From Lacrimispora sinapis (lineage in GTDB: Bacteria > Bacillota > Clostridia > Lachnospirales > Lachnospiraceae): DNA of 64,000 nucleotides. The notes beneath the pieces were generated by a model. That model worked only from the letters and a program-made list of their open reading frames with translations. It did not search any database and was not told where the DNA came from. Below are positions 26,201 through 35,143 of the stretch, one piece after another. A program made the translations under genes and the position numbers. The stretch lies in contig NZ_CP141832.1 in assembly GCF_043633585.1 (NCBI RefSeq), positions 496,001 to 560,000 of the forward strand. The letters are read 5' to 3'. Each line of letters starts with the position of its first letter. Position 1 is the stretch's first letter.

Positions 26201-26247
26201 AAAGCTGTCCGGTAACTGTGCCAAGGCATGATGCCGACAGCTTTTTT
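26201..26247 (+). terminator. Intrinsic terminator after the DUF624 gene
   Basis: AAAGCTGTC (26201-26209) pairs with GACAGCTTT (26236-26244), with a T-run to 26247. Confidence 0.75.
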
Positions 26248-26356
26248 CTATATCATAAGGTGCCTGCCGATTGTAATTCATATTTTGGTCACTATATGGA
26301 CACAAAAAAAAGGTATACTTAGTTTCCATGATAAGGAATTGCCAGGGAGGTGGATT

Positions 26357-26935
26357 ATGACCGAAGAAGAGTACCTCTGCTTTGTCCAGCCTTATGAAGA
26401 TGCACTTAAAAACATCCGTGTCAGAGTGGATGTACTGAATCAGGATTACAGACGAAAATATCAGAATTATCCGATTCACCACATTCAGCACAGAATCAAA
26501 CAAAAGGAAAGCATTGAGAATAAACTTTTAAAAAACGGATATGAAGTCAGCACGGATTCGGCCAGAAACTATCTGACAGACATTGCAGGAATCCGGGTCA
26601 TCTGTTTTTTTGTAAGGGACATTTACGCCATCGTGGATTTGCTTAAAAAACAGACAGATATCGTAATCATAAAGGAATGTGACTACATTGCAGCGCCAAA
26701 GCCCAATGGATACCGAAGCTATCATATCGTTTTCGGCGTTCCTGTCTATCATACGGATGGAATGGAATATTATCCCGTTGAGATCCAGCTTCGCACCATG
26801 TCCATGGACTTATGGGCCAGCATGGAACACCGGATCTGTTATAAGGGGAAACAGGATTGCAAAGCAGAGAAAGCATTCAGGGCCTATGCTGTAGCATTAA
26901 AAGACATGGAAAAAGCCATGGAAGAATTTTTATAA
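26357..26935 (+). CDS. Small alarmone (p)ppGpp synthetase, RelQ/RelP-like
   Basis: 192 residues from ATG 26357, where GGGAGG lies 7 bases upstream; the longer frame from 26228 runs through the preceding terminator. A single RelA/SpoT synthetase domain is present, without the hydrolase, TGS or ACT domains of long Rel. Motifs: NYLTDIAGIRVICFFV, KPNGYRSYHIVF (substrate loop) and VEIQLRTMSMDLWASMEHR, which carries the catalytic Glu. It makes (p)ppGpp or pGpp from ATP and GDP/GTP, probably under transcriptional control in envelope or other stress. A strong terminator follows. RelQ versus RelP cannot be decided by eye. Confidence 0.87.
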   Translation: MTEEEYLCFVQPYEDALKNIRVRVDVLNQDYRRKYQNYPIHHIQHRIKQKESIENKLLKNGYEVSTDSARNYLTDIAGIRVICFFVRDIYAIVDLLKKQTDIVIIKECDYIAAPKPNGYRSYHIVFGVPVYHTDGMEYYPVEIQLRTMSMDLWASMEHRICYKGKQDCKAEKAFRAYAVALKDMEKAMEEFL

Positions 26936-26956
26936 CCAATGAAAATCGAATAAGAT

Positions 26957-26990
26957 AAGCTCCGGTGGACCACCAGCCGGAGCTTTTTTT
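26957..26990 (+). terminator. Intrinsic terminator after the alarmone synthetase
   Basis: AAGCTCCGG (26957-26965) pairs with CCGGAGCTT (26977-26985) and a run of seven T ends at 26990. Confidence 0.88.
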
Positions 26991-27031
26991 CGGTTGCAAT
27001 TCCAGGTGAGAAATCGTTAAAAGAAAAACAC

Positions 27032-27060
27032 TTGTACTTTTTTTCATTTGGGTATATACT
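27032..27060 (+). promoter_or_regulatory. Promoter of ispE
   Basis: TTGTAC (27032-27037), 17-base spacer, TATACT (27055-27060); start codon 63 bases downstream. Confidence 0.55.
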
Positions 27061-27123
27061 TAATACTGTATACAAAAAAATATAAAAAAACAATTTAAAA
27101 ACCAAAGTGAGGGCAAACTGCCT

Positions 27124-28029
27124 ATGATAAGACATCTGGGATTAAAAGCATATGGAAAAATTAATCTGGGGCTTGATGTTTTGCGAAAACGGGAGGACGG
27201 ATATCATGATGTGCGTATGATCATGCAGACCGTGGGCCTTTATGATAAGATTGATATTTATTTAAAAGAAACACCAGGCATTGAGATCGTAACGAATTTA
27301 TTTTATCTTCCTGTCAATGAGAACAATCTGGTTTATAAGGCATCCAGGCTGCTGATGGATGAGTTTCATGTCACCCACGGCATTCGGATTCATCTGAAAA
27401 AATTTATTCCTGTGTCTGCCGGAATGGCAGGAGGCAGCAGCGATGCCGCTGCTGTTTTGTTTGGAGTAAACAAGATGTTCCAGCTCGGGTTATCCAGAGA
27501 AGATTTAATGGAACGGGGGCTTAAAATCGGGGCTGATGTTCCGTACTGCGTGATGAGAGGAACGGCTCTTTCCGAAGGGATCGGTGAGATTCTGACTCCC
27601 CTTCCGGACATGCCACAGTGCAAGGTACTGATTGCAAAGCCTGGGGTCAGCGTGTCCACCAAATTTGTTTACGAGAATTTAAATTTAAACCGGTTAAAGG
27701 AAGAAGATCACCCGGATATTGATGGGATTATCAAAGCCATTAAAGACCATAACATCCATCAGATTTCCCAGCGTATGGGAAACGTGCTTGAGACGGTCAC
27801 CATTCCCGAATATCCGGTTATCGCACAAATCAAGGAAAAGTTAAAAGAACTGGGAGCGGTCAATGCAATGATGAGCGGAAGCGGCCCAACCGTGTTCGGA
27901 ATCTTTATCAGCCCCAAAGCAGCCGAGAATGCTTATGAAGAGCTGCGCTACGGCGAAAGCAAGGGTCTGGCAAAACAGGTATACTTAACGAATTTTTATA
28001 ACACCAAGGAGGTCACCAATGGGAAATGA
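27124..28029 (+). CDS. ispE: 4-diphosphocytidyl-2-C-methyl-D-erythritol kinase
   Basis: 301 residues, a GHMP-superfamily kinase of the non-mevalonate (MEP) isoprenoid pathway. Motifs: KAYGKINLGLDVL with the catalytic Lys near the N-terminus, REDGYHDVRMIMQTV, the ATP loop PVSAGMAGGSSDAAAV (residues about 97-112), GADVPYCVMRGTA with the catalytic Asp, and the C-terminal MMSGSGPTVFG. The ribosome site is GTGAGGG. The GntR gene starts 11 bases before its stop, with its AAGGAGGT site inside ispE, so the two are co-expressed. Confidence 0.95.
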   Translation: MIRHLGLKAYGKINLGLDVLRKREDGYHDVRMIMQTVGLYDKIDIYLKETPGIEIVTNLFYLPVNENNLVYKASRLLMDEFHVTHGIRIHLKKFIPVSAGMAGGSSDAAAVLFGVNKMFQLGLSREDLMERGLKIGADVPYCVMRGTALSEGIGEILTPLPDMPQCKVLIAKPGVSVSTKFVYENLNLNRLKEEDHPDIDGIIKAIKDHNIHQISQRMGNVLETVTIPEYPVIAQIKEKLKELGAVNAMMSGSGPTVFGIFISPKAAENAYEELRYGESKGLAKQVYLTNFYNTKEVTNGK

Positions 28030-28693
28030 TTTAAAAGTCAATATGAATGAATATCTGCCGCTTCGTGATGTGGTTTTCAACACCCTGAGACAGGCAATTT
28101 TAAAAGGAGAACTGGCACCAGGGGAGCGTCTGATGGAAATCCAGCTGGCAGAACGGCTCGGCGTCAGCCGTACTCCTATCCGGGAAGCGATCCGAAAGCT
28201 TGAACTGGAAGGACTGGTGCTCATGATTCCAAGAAAGGGAGCGGAAGTTGCAAAGATCTCTGAAAAAAGTTTAAGAGACGTATTGGAAGTCCGCAGATCC
28301 CTGGAAGAACTTGCCATCGAGCTTGCCTGTGTGCGCATGCTGCCTGACGAAGTGGAAGAACTTGAGAGACGTCAGGAAGACTTTAAGGAAGCCGTGTTAA
28401 ACGGAACTCCTATGGAGATTGCGGAAACGGATGAAGCATATCATGATGTGATCTACAAAGGTACCTGCAATGACAGGCTGGTGCAGATGATCAATAATTT
28501 AAGGGAACAGATGTACCGTTACCGGCTGGAATACATCAAGGACGAAGATAAGCGCCATATACTTTTATTGGAGCATGACAATATATTGGAAGCGGTCAGA
28601 AAACGCCAGGTAGAAGATGCCAAAGAAGCCATGAGAGAACATATTGATAATCAGGAGATCACTGTCTCAAGAAATATCAAAGAGCAGGATTAA
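28019..28693 (+). CDS. GntR family regulator (FadR/FCD subfamily)
   Basis: 224 residues. The N-terminal winged helix-turn-helix is clear: LRQAILKGELAPGERLME, then LAERLGVSRTPIREAIRKLE (residues about 42-61). A C-terminal all-helical FCD ligand domain follows, with the metal/ligand residues implied by DEAYHDVIYKG and the late HDNILEAV..REHIDNQ. Such regulators usually answer to organic acids or related metabolites. It overlaps ispE by 11 bases. Whether it regulates ispE or a distant target is not shown. Confidence 0.88.
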   Translation: MGNDLKVNMNEYLPLRDVVFNTLRQAILKGELAPGERLMEIQLAERLGVSRTPIREAIRKLELEGLVLMIPRKGAEVAKISEKSLRDVLEVRRSLEELAIELACVRMLPDEVEELERRQEDFKEAVLNGTPMEIAETDEAYHDVIYKGTCNDRLVQMINNLREQMYRYRLEYIKDEDKRHILLLEHDNILEAVRKRQVEDAKEAMREHIDNQEITVSRNIKEQD

Positions 28694-28709
28694 AAAGGGA
28701 GGCTTTTCA

Positions 28710-28901
28710 ATGACATTTAAGGAAATGTATCTGGCCGGTGAGATTGAGTTTGAAGCAATTGATGATTTTATTGATGAATGGAACAAAAGCACCACAACGG
28801 AAACCCTTGCCCGCTTTCTTGGACTCAACGGGGAAGAGGAGGATATCTGGATTGAGGACAGCGATGAAGCCTTAAAAGAGTATCTGGACAAGGAAAAATA
28901 A
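28710..28901 (+). CDS. Small acidic conserved-looking protein
   Basis: 63 residues from ATG 28710, with AAGGGAGG 7 bases upstream; the longer frame from 28644 lies inside the GntR gene. Highly acidic (about 20 Asp/Glu), with FIDEWN, ARFLGLNGEEEDIW and a C-terminal ALKEYLDKEK. It has the look of the short cytosolic proteins that occur beside regulators in Lachnospiraceae, or of a small antitoxin-like partner without toxin. I do not recognise a family. It lies 16 bases after the GntR gene and is probably in the same operon. Confidence 0.65.
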   Translation: MTFKEMYLAGEIEFEAIDDFIDEWNKSTTTETLARFLGLNGEEEDIWIEDSDEALKEYLDKEK

Positions 28902-28939
28902 ACGTAATGGAAAAAATTATTAAATAAATATAACCTTTC

Positions 28940-28968
28940 TTGACAAGGTGACAACGTGTCATTATAAT
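28940..28968 (+). promoter_or_regulatory. Consensus promoter of the tetR-RND operon
   Basis: TTGACA (28940-28945), 17-base spacer, TATAAT (28963-28968): a full consensus sigma-A promoter, with operator copies overlapping the spacer and the start point. Confidence 0.88.
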
Positions 28969-28986
28969 AAATGGCATGTTGTCACC
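28947..28986. promoter_or_regulatory. Two-copy inverted operator, probably for the TetR regulator
   Basis: GGTGACAACGTGTCATT (28947-28963) recurs inverted at 28970-28986 (read on the minus strand as GGTGACAACATGCCATT), two mismatches in 17. Each copy is itself a near palindrome TGACA-N3-TGTCA. The copies flank the -10 box, so occupancy would block transcription. Confidence 0.75.
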
Positions 28987-29041
28987 TTTGTGTTTTCATG
29001 TATTACATAGAAGAGGGAGCAAGGAAAAGTGAGGTGAAAAA

Positions 29042-29662
29042 ATGCCAACGGAACGATTTTATAACCTTCCGGCTGGGAAAAAAAACATTATTAAAGAAGC
29101 AGCAATGTCGGAATTTGCGAATGTGCCGTTTGAAAAGGCTTCAATCAATAAGATCATAAAGGCAGCTGGGATCTCAAGAGGCAGCTTTTATACTTATTTT
29201 GAAGATAAGCATGATATACTTGCTTATATTTTTGAAGATGTTGGGGAACATTTTCAGGATACCTGGGAAGAATGTGCAAAAAAAAGCAATGGTGATCTAT
29301 GGAAAACAATTGGTCATTTTATGGATGAAAGCGTATTTACCACCAAAGAAAAATTCATTCAATTGATGAAAAATATTGTGGATGGTGTCCAGCTGTTCGG
29401 CGTGACGAACCACTTGAGCAAAGAGGCGATCAATGAACAGCTGCCCATCTTAAATATCATGTATGAGTCCATTGATAAGTCCAAATTTAAAGATCAGAGT
29501 ATCGAAGCCTTTGGAGTATTGATTTCCATGCTTTTTTTTGAAATGTTCAAGGGTCTGGAGTGGTATTTTGTTCACCCGGAGGATAAGGATAAAATTAAGA
29601 AAGTGTTTAATAAAAAATTAGAAATTTTTCAGTATGGAATTTGTAAACAAGAACTAATATAA
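29042..29662 (+). CDS. TetR/AcrR family regulator of the RND efflux operon
   Basis: 206 residues. The N-terminal TetR helix-turn-helix is intact: KNIIKEAAMSEFANVPFEKA, SINKIIKAAGISRGSFYTYF and EDKHDILAYIF (residues about 13-62). The C-terminal two thirds form the ligand-sensing and dimer domain without recognisable family. The ribosome site is GTGAGGTG. It is the first gene of a unit with the RND membrane-fusion protein and pump, and its promoter contains a duplicated inverted operator. This makes it a likely autorepressor relieved by a toxic compound exported by the pump. The inducer is unknown. Confidence 0.9.
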   Translation: MPTERFYNLPAGKKNIIKEAAMSEFANVPFEKASINKIIKAAGISRGSFYTYFEDKHDILAYIFEDVGEHFQDTWEECAKKSNGDLWKTIGHFMDESVFTTKEKFIQLMKNIVDGVQLFGVTNHLSKEAINEQLPILNIMYESIDKSKFKDQSIEAFGVLISMLFFEMFKGLEWYFVHPEDKDKIKKVFNKKLEIFQYGICKQELI

Positions 29663-29686
29663 ATAAGATAGCAAAAGGAGTGCATC

Positions 29687-30844
29687 ATGACAAAGAAAAA
29701 TATAATAAAAATTGCAGGTTCCGTTATAGTGATCGCTGCAGTGGCAGGGCTTATCCTTCCCAGAATATTAGGCGGGGGTAAGGAAGAAATCGTAGCAGAG
29801 GTTCCCCCTGTGGTAACGGTGGTAAAACCGGAGAACCGTACGATAGAGGTAAGCAGCGAGCTGATCGGGACCGTGGAACCAGACAGCATTGTATATGTGA
29901 CTCCTCTGGGATCTGGAGAGGTCACAAGCGTAAACGTTCAGACCGGTGATATGGTAACTGCCGGACAGCTTATTTGCGTCATTGATACAAAACAGGTGGA
30001 AAGCTCCAGGATAGCAGCAGAAACGGCAAGAATCAGCTACGAAGATGCGAAAAAGAATTTAGACCGTTATACGGTTCTTTATCAGGCGGGAGATGTTGCT
30101 GAGGCAGATTACCAGTCCCTCGTTGACAAGGTTCAGCTTGCAAAGCTCCAGTATGATAATGCAAAGATTGCATACAACATCCAGCTGGAAAGCAGCCAGG
30201 TAACAGCACCGATTGCAGGACGCGTGGAAAGCCTTAATATAAAGGTCCATGATATGGTTTCTCCCCAGACCAATCTTTGTGTCATTTCCGGCGAAGGCGG
30301 TAAGGCAGTTACTTTTTATGTTCCGGAACGGATCGTCAACGGATTAAAGACCGGAGACAGCATCCGGGTTGAGAAAAACGGAACCGAACGAGCAGCAACC
30401 ATTACAGAAGTAAGCACCATGATTGACCAGACAAGCGGCTTGTTTAAAGTGAAAGCTTCTGTGCCGGATGGAAATACACTCGCTACAGGAACCTCTGTAA
30501 AGCTTTATGTCATTTCCCAGAGAGCGGATAATGTAATGTCTGTGCCGGTTGACAGCGTTTACTATGAAGGCGGCAATCCTTTTGTCTATACATATGCAGA
30601 TGGAAAGTTAAAGAAGAATGCAGTTACCGTAGGTTTGTCAGACGATAACTTTGCAGAAATTAAGGAGGGGATTGGTGCCGGTGACCAGGTGGTTGCCACA
30701 TGGACCAGCGAACTCTACGATGGGTCTGTAGTAACCCTTGCAGACGAAACTAAAGATGAGAAACAGGCGGCAGACAAAACAGCGTCAGATGCCACAGCTG
30801 AAACGGAAGGAACCACTGCGGAAACTTCTGGATCAGTACAGTAA
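29687..30844 (+). CDS. RND efflux membrane-fusion (periplasmic adaptor) protein
   Basis: 385 residues. An N-terminal membrane anchor (residues about 7-24, IAGSVIVIAAVAGLILP) is followed by the HlyD/AcrA architecture. This comprises a split lipoyl/barrel-sandwich domain (GSGEVTSVNVQTGDMVTAGQ and, later, VTAPIAGRVESLNIKVHDMV) flanking a coiled-coil hairpin (residues about 105-160), then a beta-barrel and a membrane-proximal domain. The C-terminus is a low-complexity Thr/Glu/Ala tail. The ribosome site is AAAAGGAG. In Gram-negative cells this protein links the inner-membrane pump to TolC; here both partner types follow in the same direction. Confidence 0.92.
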   Translation: MTKKNIIKIAGSVIVIAAVAGLILPRILGGGKEEIVAEVPPVVTVVKPENRTIEVSSELIGTVEPDSIVYVTPLGSGEVTSVNVQTGDMVTAGQLICVIDTKQVESSRIAAETARISYEDAKKNLDRYTVLYQAGDVAEADYQSLVDKVQLAKLQYDNAKIAYNIQLESSQVTAPIAGRVESLNIKVHDMVSPQTNLCVISGEGGKAVTFYVPERIVNGLKTGDSIRVEKNGTERAATITEVSTMIDQTSGLFKVKASVPDGNTLATGTSVKLYVISQRADNVMSVPVDSVYYEGGNPFVYTYADGKLKKNAVTVGLSDDNFAEIKEGIGAGDQVVATWTSELYDGSVVTLADETKDEKQAADKTASDATAETEGTTAETSGSVQ

Positions 30845-30860
30845 GGGGGCATAGGCAGAT

Positions 30861-33800
30861 ATGGGAATAACGAAACTTGCGCTAAAACGCCCCGTTACCA
30901 CGGTTCTGATAGTACTTTGTTTAATTGTTTTCGGTTTTTCATCCATAATGTCAGCAAAGCTTGAGATGATTCCGGAAATGGATACACCAATTTTGACAAT
31001 CAGCAGTGTCTATCCGGGTGCCAGCCCTGAAGATGTGAATGATCTGGTCACAAAGCCCATAGAGGATGAAGTGGGTACACTCTCCGGTATAAAAAGTGTA
31101 CAGTCCACATCAAAGGAAAATGTTTCCATCGTTATTTTGCGTTATGATTATGGAACCAATATGGATAAGGCTTATTCTGATTTAAAGAAGAAGATGGATA
31201 ACATCAAGCTGCCGGATGACGTAAAGACACCCAGCATCATGGAATTTGATTTGAGTGCAACGGCAACGCTGACGCTTGCGGTGAATGATCCCTCTCAGGA
31301 AAACCTTTATAATTATGTTAAAAATGTGATCGTACCGGAGTTTGAAAAGATCTCATCGGTTGCCAGCATTGATATGAGCGGCGGCCGGGAAGGTTATATG
31401 AGAGTGCGGTTGGATCCTGAAAAGATGAATCAGTATCATTTGAGCATGAACTCTATTACCCAGGCCATACAGGCGGCGGATATTACATATCCTGCAGGAA
31501 ATACTGGTGTGGGTAACCGGAATCTGGCACTCAGTACTTCCGTTGAAGTCAATACGCTGGAAAGCTTAAAGAAGGTTCCGGTTGTGGCAGGCAACGGCAA
31601 GACGATCCTTCTGGAAGATGTTGCCGATATTGAGAATACGGTAAAAGAGCAGAAAGCCATCGGACGCTATAACGGTAAGGATACAATCACATTAGCCGTT
31701 AATAAACAGCAAAAAAGCAGTGCCATTGAAGTATCGGATGAAGTACATAAAACAATCGAAACATTAAAACAGGATCATAAGAATCTGGATGTAGTCGTTA
31801 TTGATGATACCAGTGATAATATTAAAGAATCCCTGTACAGTGTTATGGAAACTATGATTCTGGCGGTTGTTATATCCATGATCATCATCTTTATGTTCTT
31901 TGGCGATATCAAAGCCTCCCTGATTGTCGGAAGTTCGATCCCGGTATCCATATTGGTGGCCTTGATTTTAATGACGGGAATGGGATTTTCCCTGAATACC
32001 ATCACCATGAGTGCGATCGTTCTCGGCGTCGGAATGATGGTCGACGATTCCATTGTAGTGCTGGAAAGCTGTTTTAGAGCACAAAAAGGCACAGAGTATG
32101 AAAGCTCTGCAATTGAGGGAACAAAAACGGTGCTGCAGTCTATCCTTGGCGGTACAATTACAAAGTGTGTTGTTTTCATCCCACTGGTATTCCTTGCAGG
32201 TATGACAGGTCAGATCTTTAAGCCTTTGGGTTATACGATAGTATTCTGTATGATGGCCTCCCTTATATCCGCGATGACCATTGTTCCACTGTGCTATTCC
32301 AGATTCCGTCCGGTAGAAAAACATAACTCTCCGTTAGGCGGAATTGTAAAGGCAATGCAGGCGGGGTATCGGGTTCTGATTGATAAACTCCTTAATCGAA
32401 AAGGAGTGGTCATGATCGTTTCGGTATTGATTTTATTTGGCTCCTTCCTCCTTGCAGGCAAGCTTGGATTTGAACTGCTTCCGGAGACGGATCAGGGGAC
32501 GATTGCCATTACGGCAAAGGTAAAGCCTGGGCTTAAAATCGAAGAAGTGGATAAGATTTTGCATAAGGTTGAGTCCATTGTAACTGCGGAAAAAGATTTG
32601 GATTCCTATACGCTGACCTATGGGGGCGATGGCGAGAGCCTGGAAAGCACGTCAGATGCGACCTTAACTGCGTATCTAAAGGATGACAGAACCTTAAGCA
32701 CAAAGGAAGTCATTAACAAATGGAAGAAGGAGATGGGCCAGCTCCCTGATTGTAATATCAGCATCGTGTCCTCCTCCAGCATGTCAATGACTGCCAGCAA
32801 GAATGACTATGAAGTTATACTTATGGGGCCGCAGCTCAATGAGCTGAAGAAAACGTCTGATGAACTGGTTTCAGACTTAACAAAACGTCCGGAACTGATC
32901 AAAGTCCATTCTGATCTGGAGAATGCGGCACCGGTTATCAAGGTTAAGGTTGATTCCCTGAAGGCCGCAGCAGAAGGCATCGCACCCGCTACGGTAGGAG
33001 GTATGCTCAATAACATGTTAAGTGGTGTGGAAGCCACTACCTTTGATACGGACGGACAGGAGATATCTGTAAATGTAGAATATCCGGACGATTCCTATGA
33101 TACACTTGATAAGGTACGGGGGATCATGATTCCGAAAGCGTCCGGTGGCTCAGTAGCCCTTACGGATATTGCTTCTATTGGCTATGAAGACAGCCCGTCG
33201 ACGATTACCCGAAAGGATAAACAGTTCCAGGTTACGGTAACCGGTTCCTTTACGGATAAGGTAAAAACTAAGGAAGACAAGGCAGAAGCCTTAAAGCAAA
33301 TTGATAAAGATGTGGTAAGTAAATATTTAAACGGTTCCATCACAAGAGGTACCAACAGCCAGGATGAATCCATGAATGAAGAGTTTGGCAGTTTATTTAC
33401 GGCGATTGCCACTGCTATATTCCTGGTATTCGTAGTTTTGGCGGCACAGTTTGAGTCTCCGAAATTTTCTCTTATGGTTATGACTACGATTCCGTTCAGC
33501 TTCATCGGTGCGTTTCTGCTGATGCTGGTTGCCGATGTCAGTGTCAGTATGACCTCTCTGCTGGGCTTTCTGGTGTTGATCGGTACGGTTCTTAACTCAG
33601 GAATTCTGTATGTGGATTGTGCCAATCAGTTTCATGAAACCATGGATGTAAGGGGCGCTGTTGTAGAAGCAGGATTTACCAGACTCCGCCCAATCCTTAT
33701 GACGTCTGTAATCGCTATTTTATCTCTGATTCCTCTGGCACGGGGAGCAGGAGAGAGTGGGGAACTGATGCAGGGGCTTGCACTGGTTAATATTGGTGGA

Positions 33801-33893
33801 CTTGCTTCATCTACCGTATTATCTCTGTTGGTACTGCCTGTACTTTATACCCTCATGAGCCGTAAGAAAAAAAAGAATATCACGGCTGAATAA
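30861..33893 (+). CDS. RND family efflux pump (AcrB/HAE1-like permease)
   Basis: 1010 residues, the usual RND length, with two repeats of one helix, a large extracytoplasmic loop and five helices. TM1 follows TKLALKRPVTTVLIV; MIPEMDTPILTISSVYPGAS and GASPEDVNDLVTKPIEDE are typical. The TM4 proton-relay motif GVGMMVDDSIVVLES (two Asp) is intact, indicating a proton-driven exporter. The second repeat has FVVLAAQFESPKFSLMVM and the TM10-11 GTVLNSGILYVD. It lies 16 bases after the adaptor gene. Substrate unknown; RND pumps in Firmicutes are a minority and little studied. Confidence 0.95.
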   Translation: MGITKLALKRPVTTVLIVLCLIVFGFSSIMSAKLEMIPEMDTPILTISSVYPGASPEDVNDLVTKPIEDEVGTLSGIKSVQSTSKENVSIVILRYDYGTNMDKAYSDLKKKMDNIKLPDDVKTPSIMEFDLSATATLTLAVNDPSQENLYNYVKNVIVPEFEKISSVASIDMSGGREGYMRVRLDPEKMNQYHLSMNSITQAIQAADITYPAGNTGVGNRNLALSTSVEVNTLESLKKVPVVAGNGKTILLEDVADIENTVKEQKAIGRYNGKDTITLAVNKQQKSSAIEVSDEVHKTIETLKQDHKNLDVVVIDDTSDNIKESLYSVMETMILAVVISMIIIFMFFGDIKASLIVGSSIPVSILVALILMTGMGFSLNTITMSAIVLGVGMMVDDSIVVLESCFRAQKGTEYESSAIEGTKTVLQSILGGTITKCVVFIPLVFLAGMTGQIFKPLGYTIVFCMMASLISAMTIVPLCYSRFRPVEKHNSPLGGIVKAMQAGYRVLIDKLLNRKGVVMIVSVLILFGSFLLAGKLGFELLPETDQGTIAITAKVKPGLKIEEVDKILHKVESIVTAEKDLDSYTLTYGGDGESLESTSDATLTAYLKDDRTLSTKEVINKWKKEMGQLPDCNISIVSSSSMSMTASKNDYEVILMGPQLNELKKTSDELVSDLTKRPELIKVHSDLENAAPVIKVKVDSLKAAAEGIAPATVGGMLNNMLSGVEATTFDTDGQEISVNVEYPDDSYDTLDKVRGIMIPKASGGSVALTDIASIGYEDSPSTITRKDKQFQVTVTGSFTDKVKTKEDKAEALKQIDKDVVSKYLNGSITRGTNSQDESMNEEFGSLFTAIATAIFLVFVVLAAQFESPKFSLMVMTTIPFSFIGAFLLMLVADVSVSMTSLLGFLVLIGTVLNSGILYVDCANQFHETMDVRGAVVEAGFTRLRPILMTSVIAILSLIPLARGAGESGELMQGLALVNIGGLASSTVLSLLVLPVLYTLMSRKKKKNITAE

Positions 33894-33956
33894 TACAACA
33901 GAAGTTATTGATTGAATTTGGAAGAAAGTGGCTCGTTGGTGACATGTGATTTATGG

Positions 33957-33962
33957 TATGAT
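33957..33962 (+). promoter_or_regulatory. Possible promoter before the TolC-like genes
   Basis: TATGAT with an upstream TGG (33954-33956) gives an extended -10 box, in the 97-base gap after the pump gene. GGTGACA at 33938-33944, the same heptamer as in the tetR operator, lies 12 bases upstream. Confidence 0.35.
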
Positions 33963-33990
33963 AGAAATTACCAGATAAGGAGGATTAAGG

Positions 33991-35139
33991 ATGAGAAAAT
34001 GGAAACAGATCGCTGCATGTTGTCTGACGGCAGTCCTTGCTGTTTCCGGACCGGCGGCCACTGTGTGGGCCGGCAGTCCGGAATTTGCAAGAACTCCGGA
34101 AGAATGGGCAAAGCTTAGAGATAATGTTCTGGAATACGATGAACTGTCAGGCCTGATTCATGAATACAATGTGACGGTTCAGAAAAACCAGCTGGATATC
34201 AATGATAAGAAAAAAGATGACAGAGTCACCAGGGATGAGTTTGCCCAGTATTACCGGGATGCAGCCAGTGATGCCCGTAGTGCGATTACCGGCGACAATG
34301 CAATTGCCGATGCCAATAATGCAGTTGCAGCGGCACAGGCTGATGAGAATGCCGATAAGAATGTAGAGGATTTGACTGTATACCAGCTGACTTACGATCA
34401 GCAGGAAGCCAATCTGGTAGCAACGGCCCAGTCATCAATGATATCTTACTTTCAGCAGTTATTAGAACTGCAGTCTGCAAAGGATAGTCTGGAATTTTTA
34501 GAAGCCCAGTATCAGTCCACCCTTGTAAAGCAAAGCGCGGGGATGGCTACCCAGTCAGATGTTCTGGCTGCAAAGCAGAGCATTCAGACAACCCAGGCAG
34601 CAATTGAAAAATTAACGGGTTCTGTGGAAGAGACAAGACAAAAGCTTTGTATCATGCTGGGCTGGAAATACAGCGATTCTCCAGAGATCCGCGATATTCC
34701 AAAGGTCGATATGGAACGGATTGCAGCCATGAATCCGGAAGCTGACAAAGAAGCTGCTCTTTCCAATAATTACACATTAAAAATCAATAAACGGAAGCTT
34801 GAAAATGCAATGGCAGACATTACAAAAAGCACGTTGACCCGTACCATATCAAGCAATGAGCAAAACATTAATTCGGACCTTGTAAAGAACTATCAGGCAG
34901 TTTTACAGGCTAAGGCTTCTTATGAGCAGGCCGTTGCAGAGCTTGAGCTGGAAAGCAAAAACATGGATACCGCGGAACGAAAACAAGCCGTTGGATCGTT
35001 GAGCAGATTGGATTACATGAGGCAGAAGAACACGTTTAATACAAAGAACATCGCTGTGAAAAAAGCACAGCTTACCCTGTTCCAGGCAATCCAGACCTAT
35101 GACAACGCAGTAAATGGGCTTGCTTCGGCAGGAGGCTGA
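33991..35139 (+). CDS. TolC-like (outer membrane efflux family) secreted protein 1
   Basis: 382 residues. A signal peptide with AxA-type cleavage (ending ATVWA, about residue 27) precedes a mostly helical, coiled-coil protein. Two similar halves are suggested: the first contains AQSSMISYFQQLLELQSAKDSLEFLE and GMATQSDVLAAKQSIQTTQAAI, the second ASYEQAVAELELESK and GSLSRLDYMRQKNTF. The pattern G-(T/S)-x-x-(D/Y) before a long helix is that of the TolC/OEP family. No membrane helix, LPXTG or lipobox is seen. The ribosome site is AAGGAGG. In a single-membrane organism it may form a cell-wall channel or a cap for the adaptor; this is inference. Confidence 0.82.
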   Translation: MRKWKQIAACCLTAVLAVSGPAATVWAGSPEFARTPEEWAKLRDNVLEYDELSGLIHEYNVTVQKNQLDINDKKKDDRVTRDEFAQYYRDAASDARSAITGDNAIADANNAVAAAQADENADKNVEDLTVYQLTYDQQEANLVATAQSSMISYFQQLLELQSAKDSLEFLEAQYQSTLVKQSAGMATQSDVLAAKQSIQTTQAAIEKLTGSVEETRQKLCIMLGWKYSDSPEIRDIPKVDMERIAAMNPEADKEAALSNNYTLKINKRKLENAMADITKSTLTRTISSNEQNINSDLVKNYQAVLQAKASYEQAVAELELESKNMDTAERKQAVGSLSRLDYMRQKNTFNTKNIAVKKAQLTLFQAIQTYDNAVNGLASAGG

Positions 35140-35143
35140 TAAT

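Noticed and set aside
28971..29159. Frame overlapping the tetR promoter and gene
   Set aside because: It starts inside the operator and has no ribosome site; the TetR frame explains the region.
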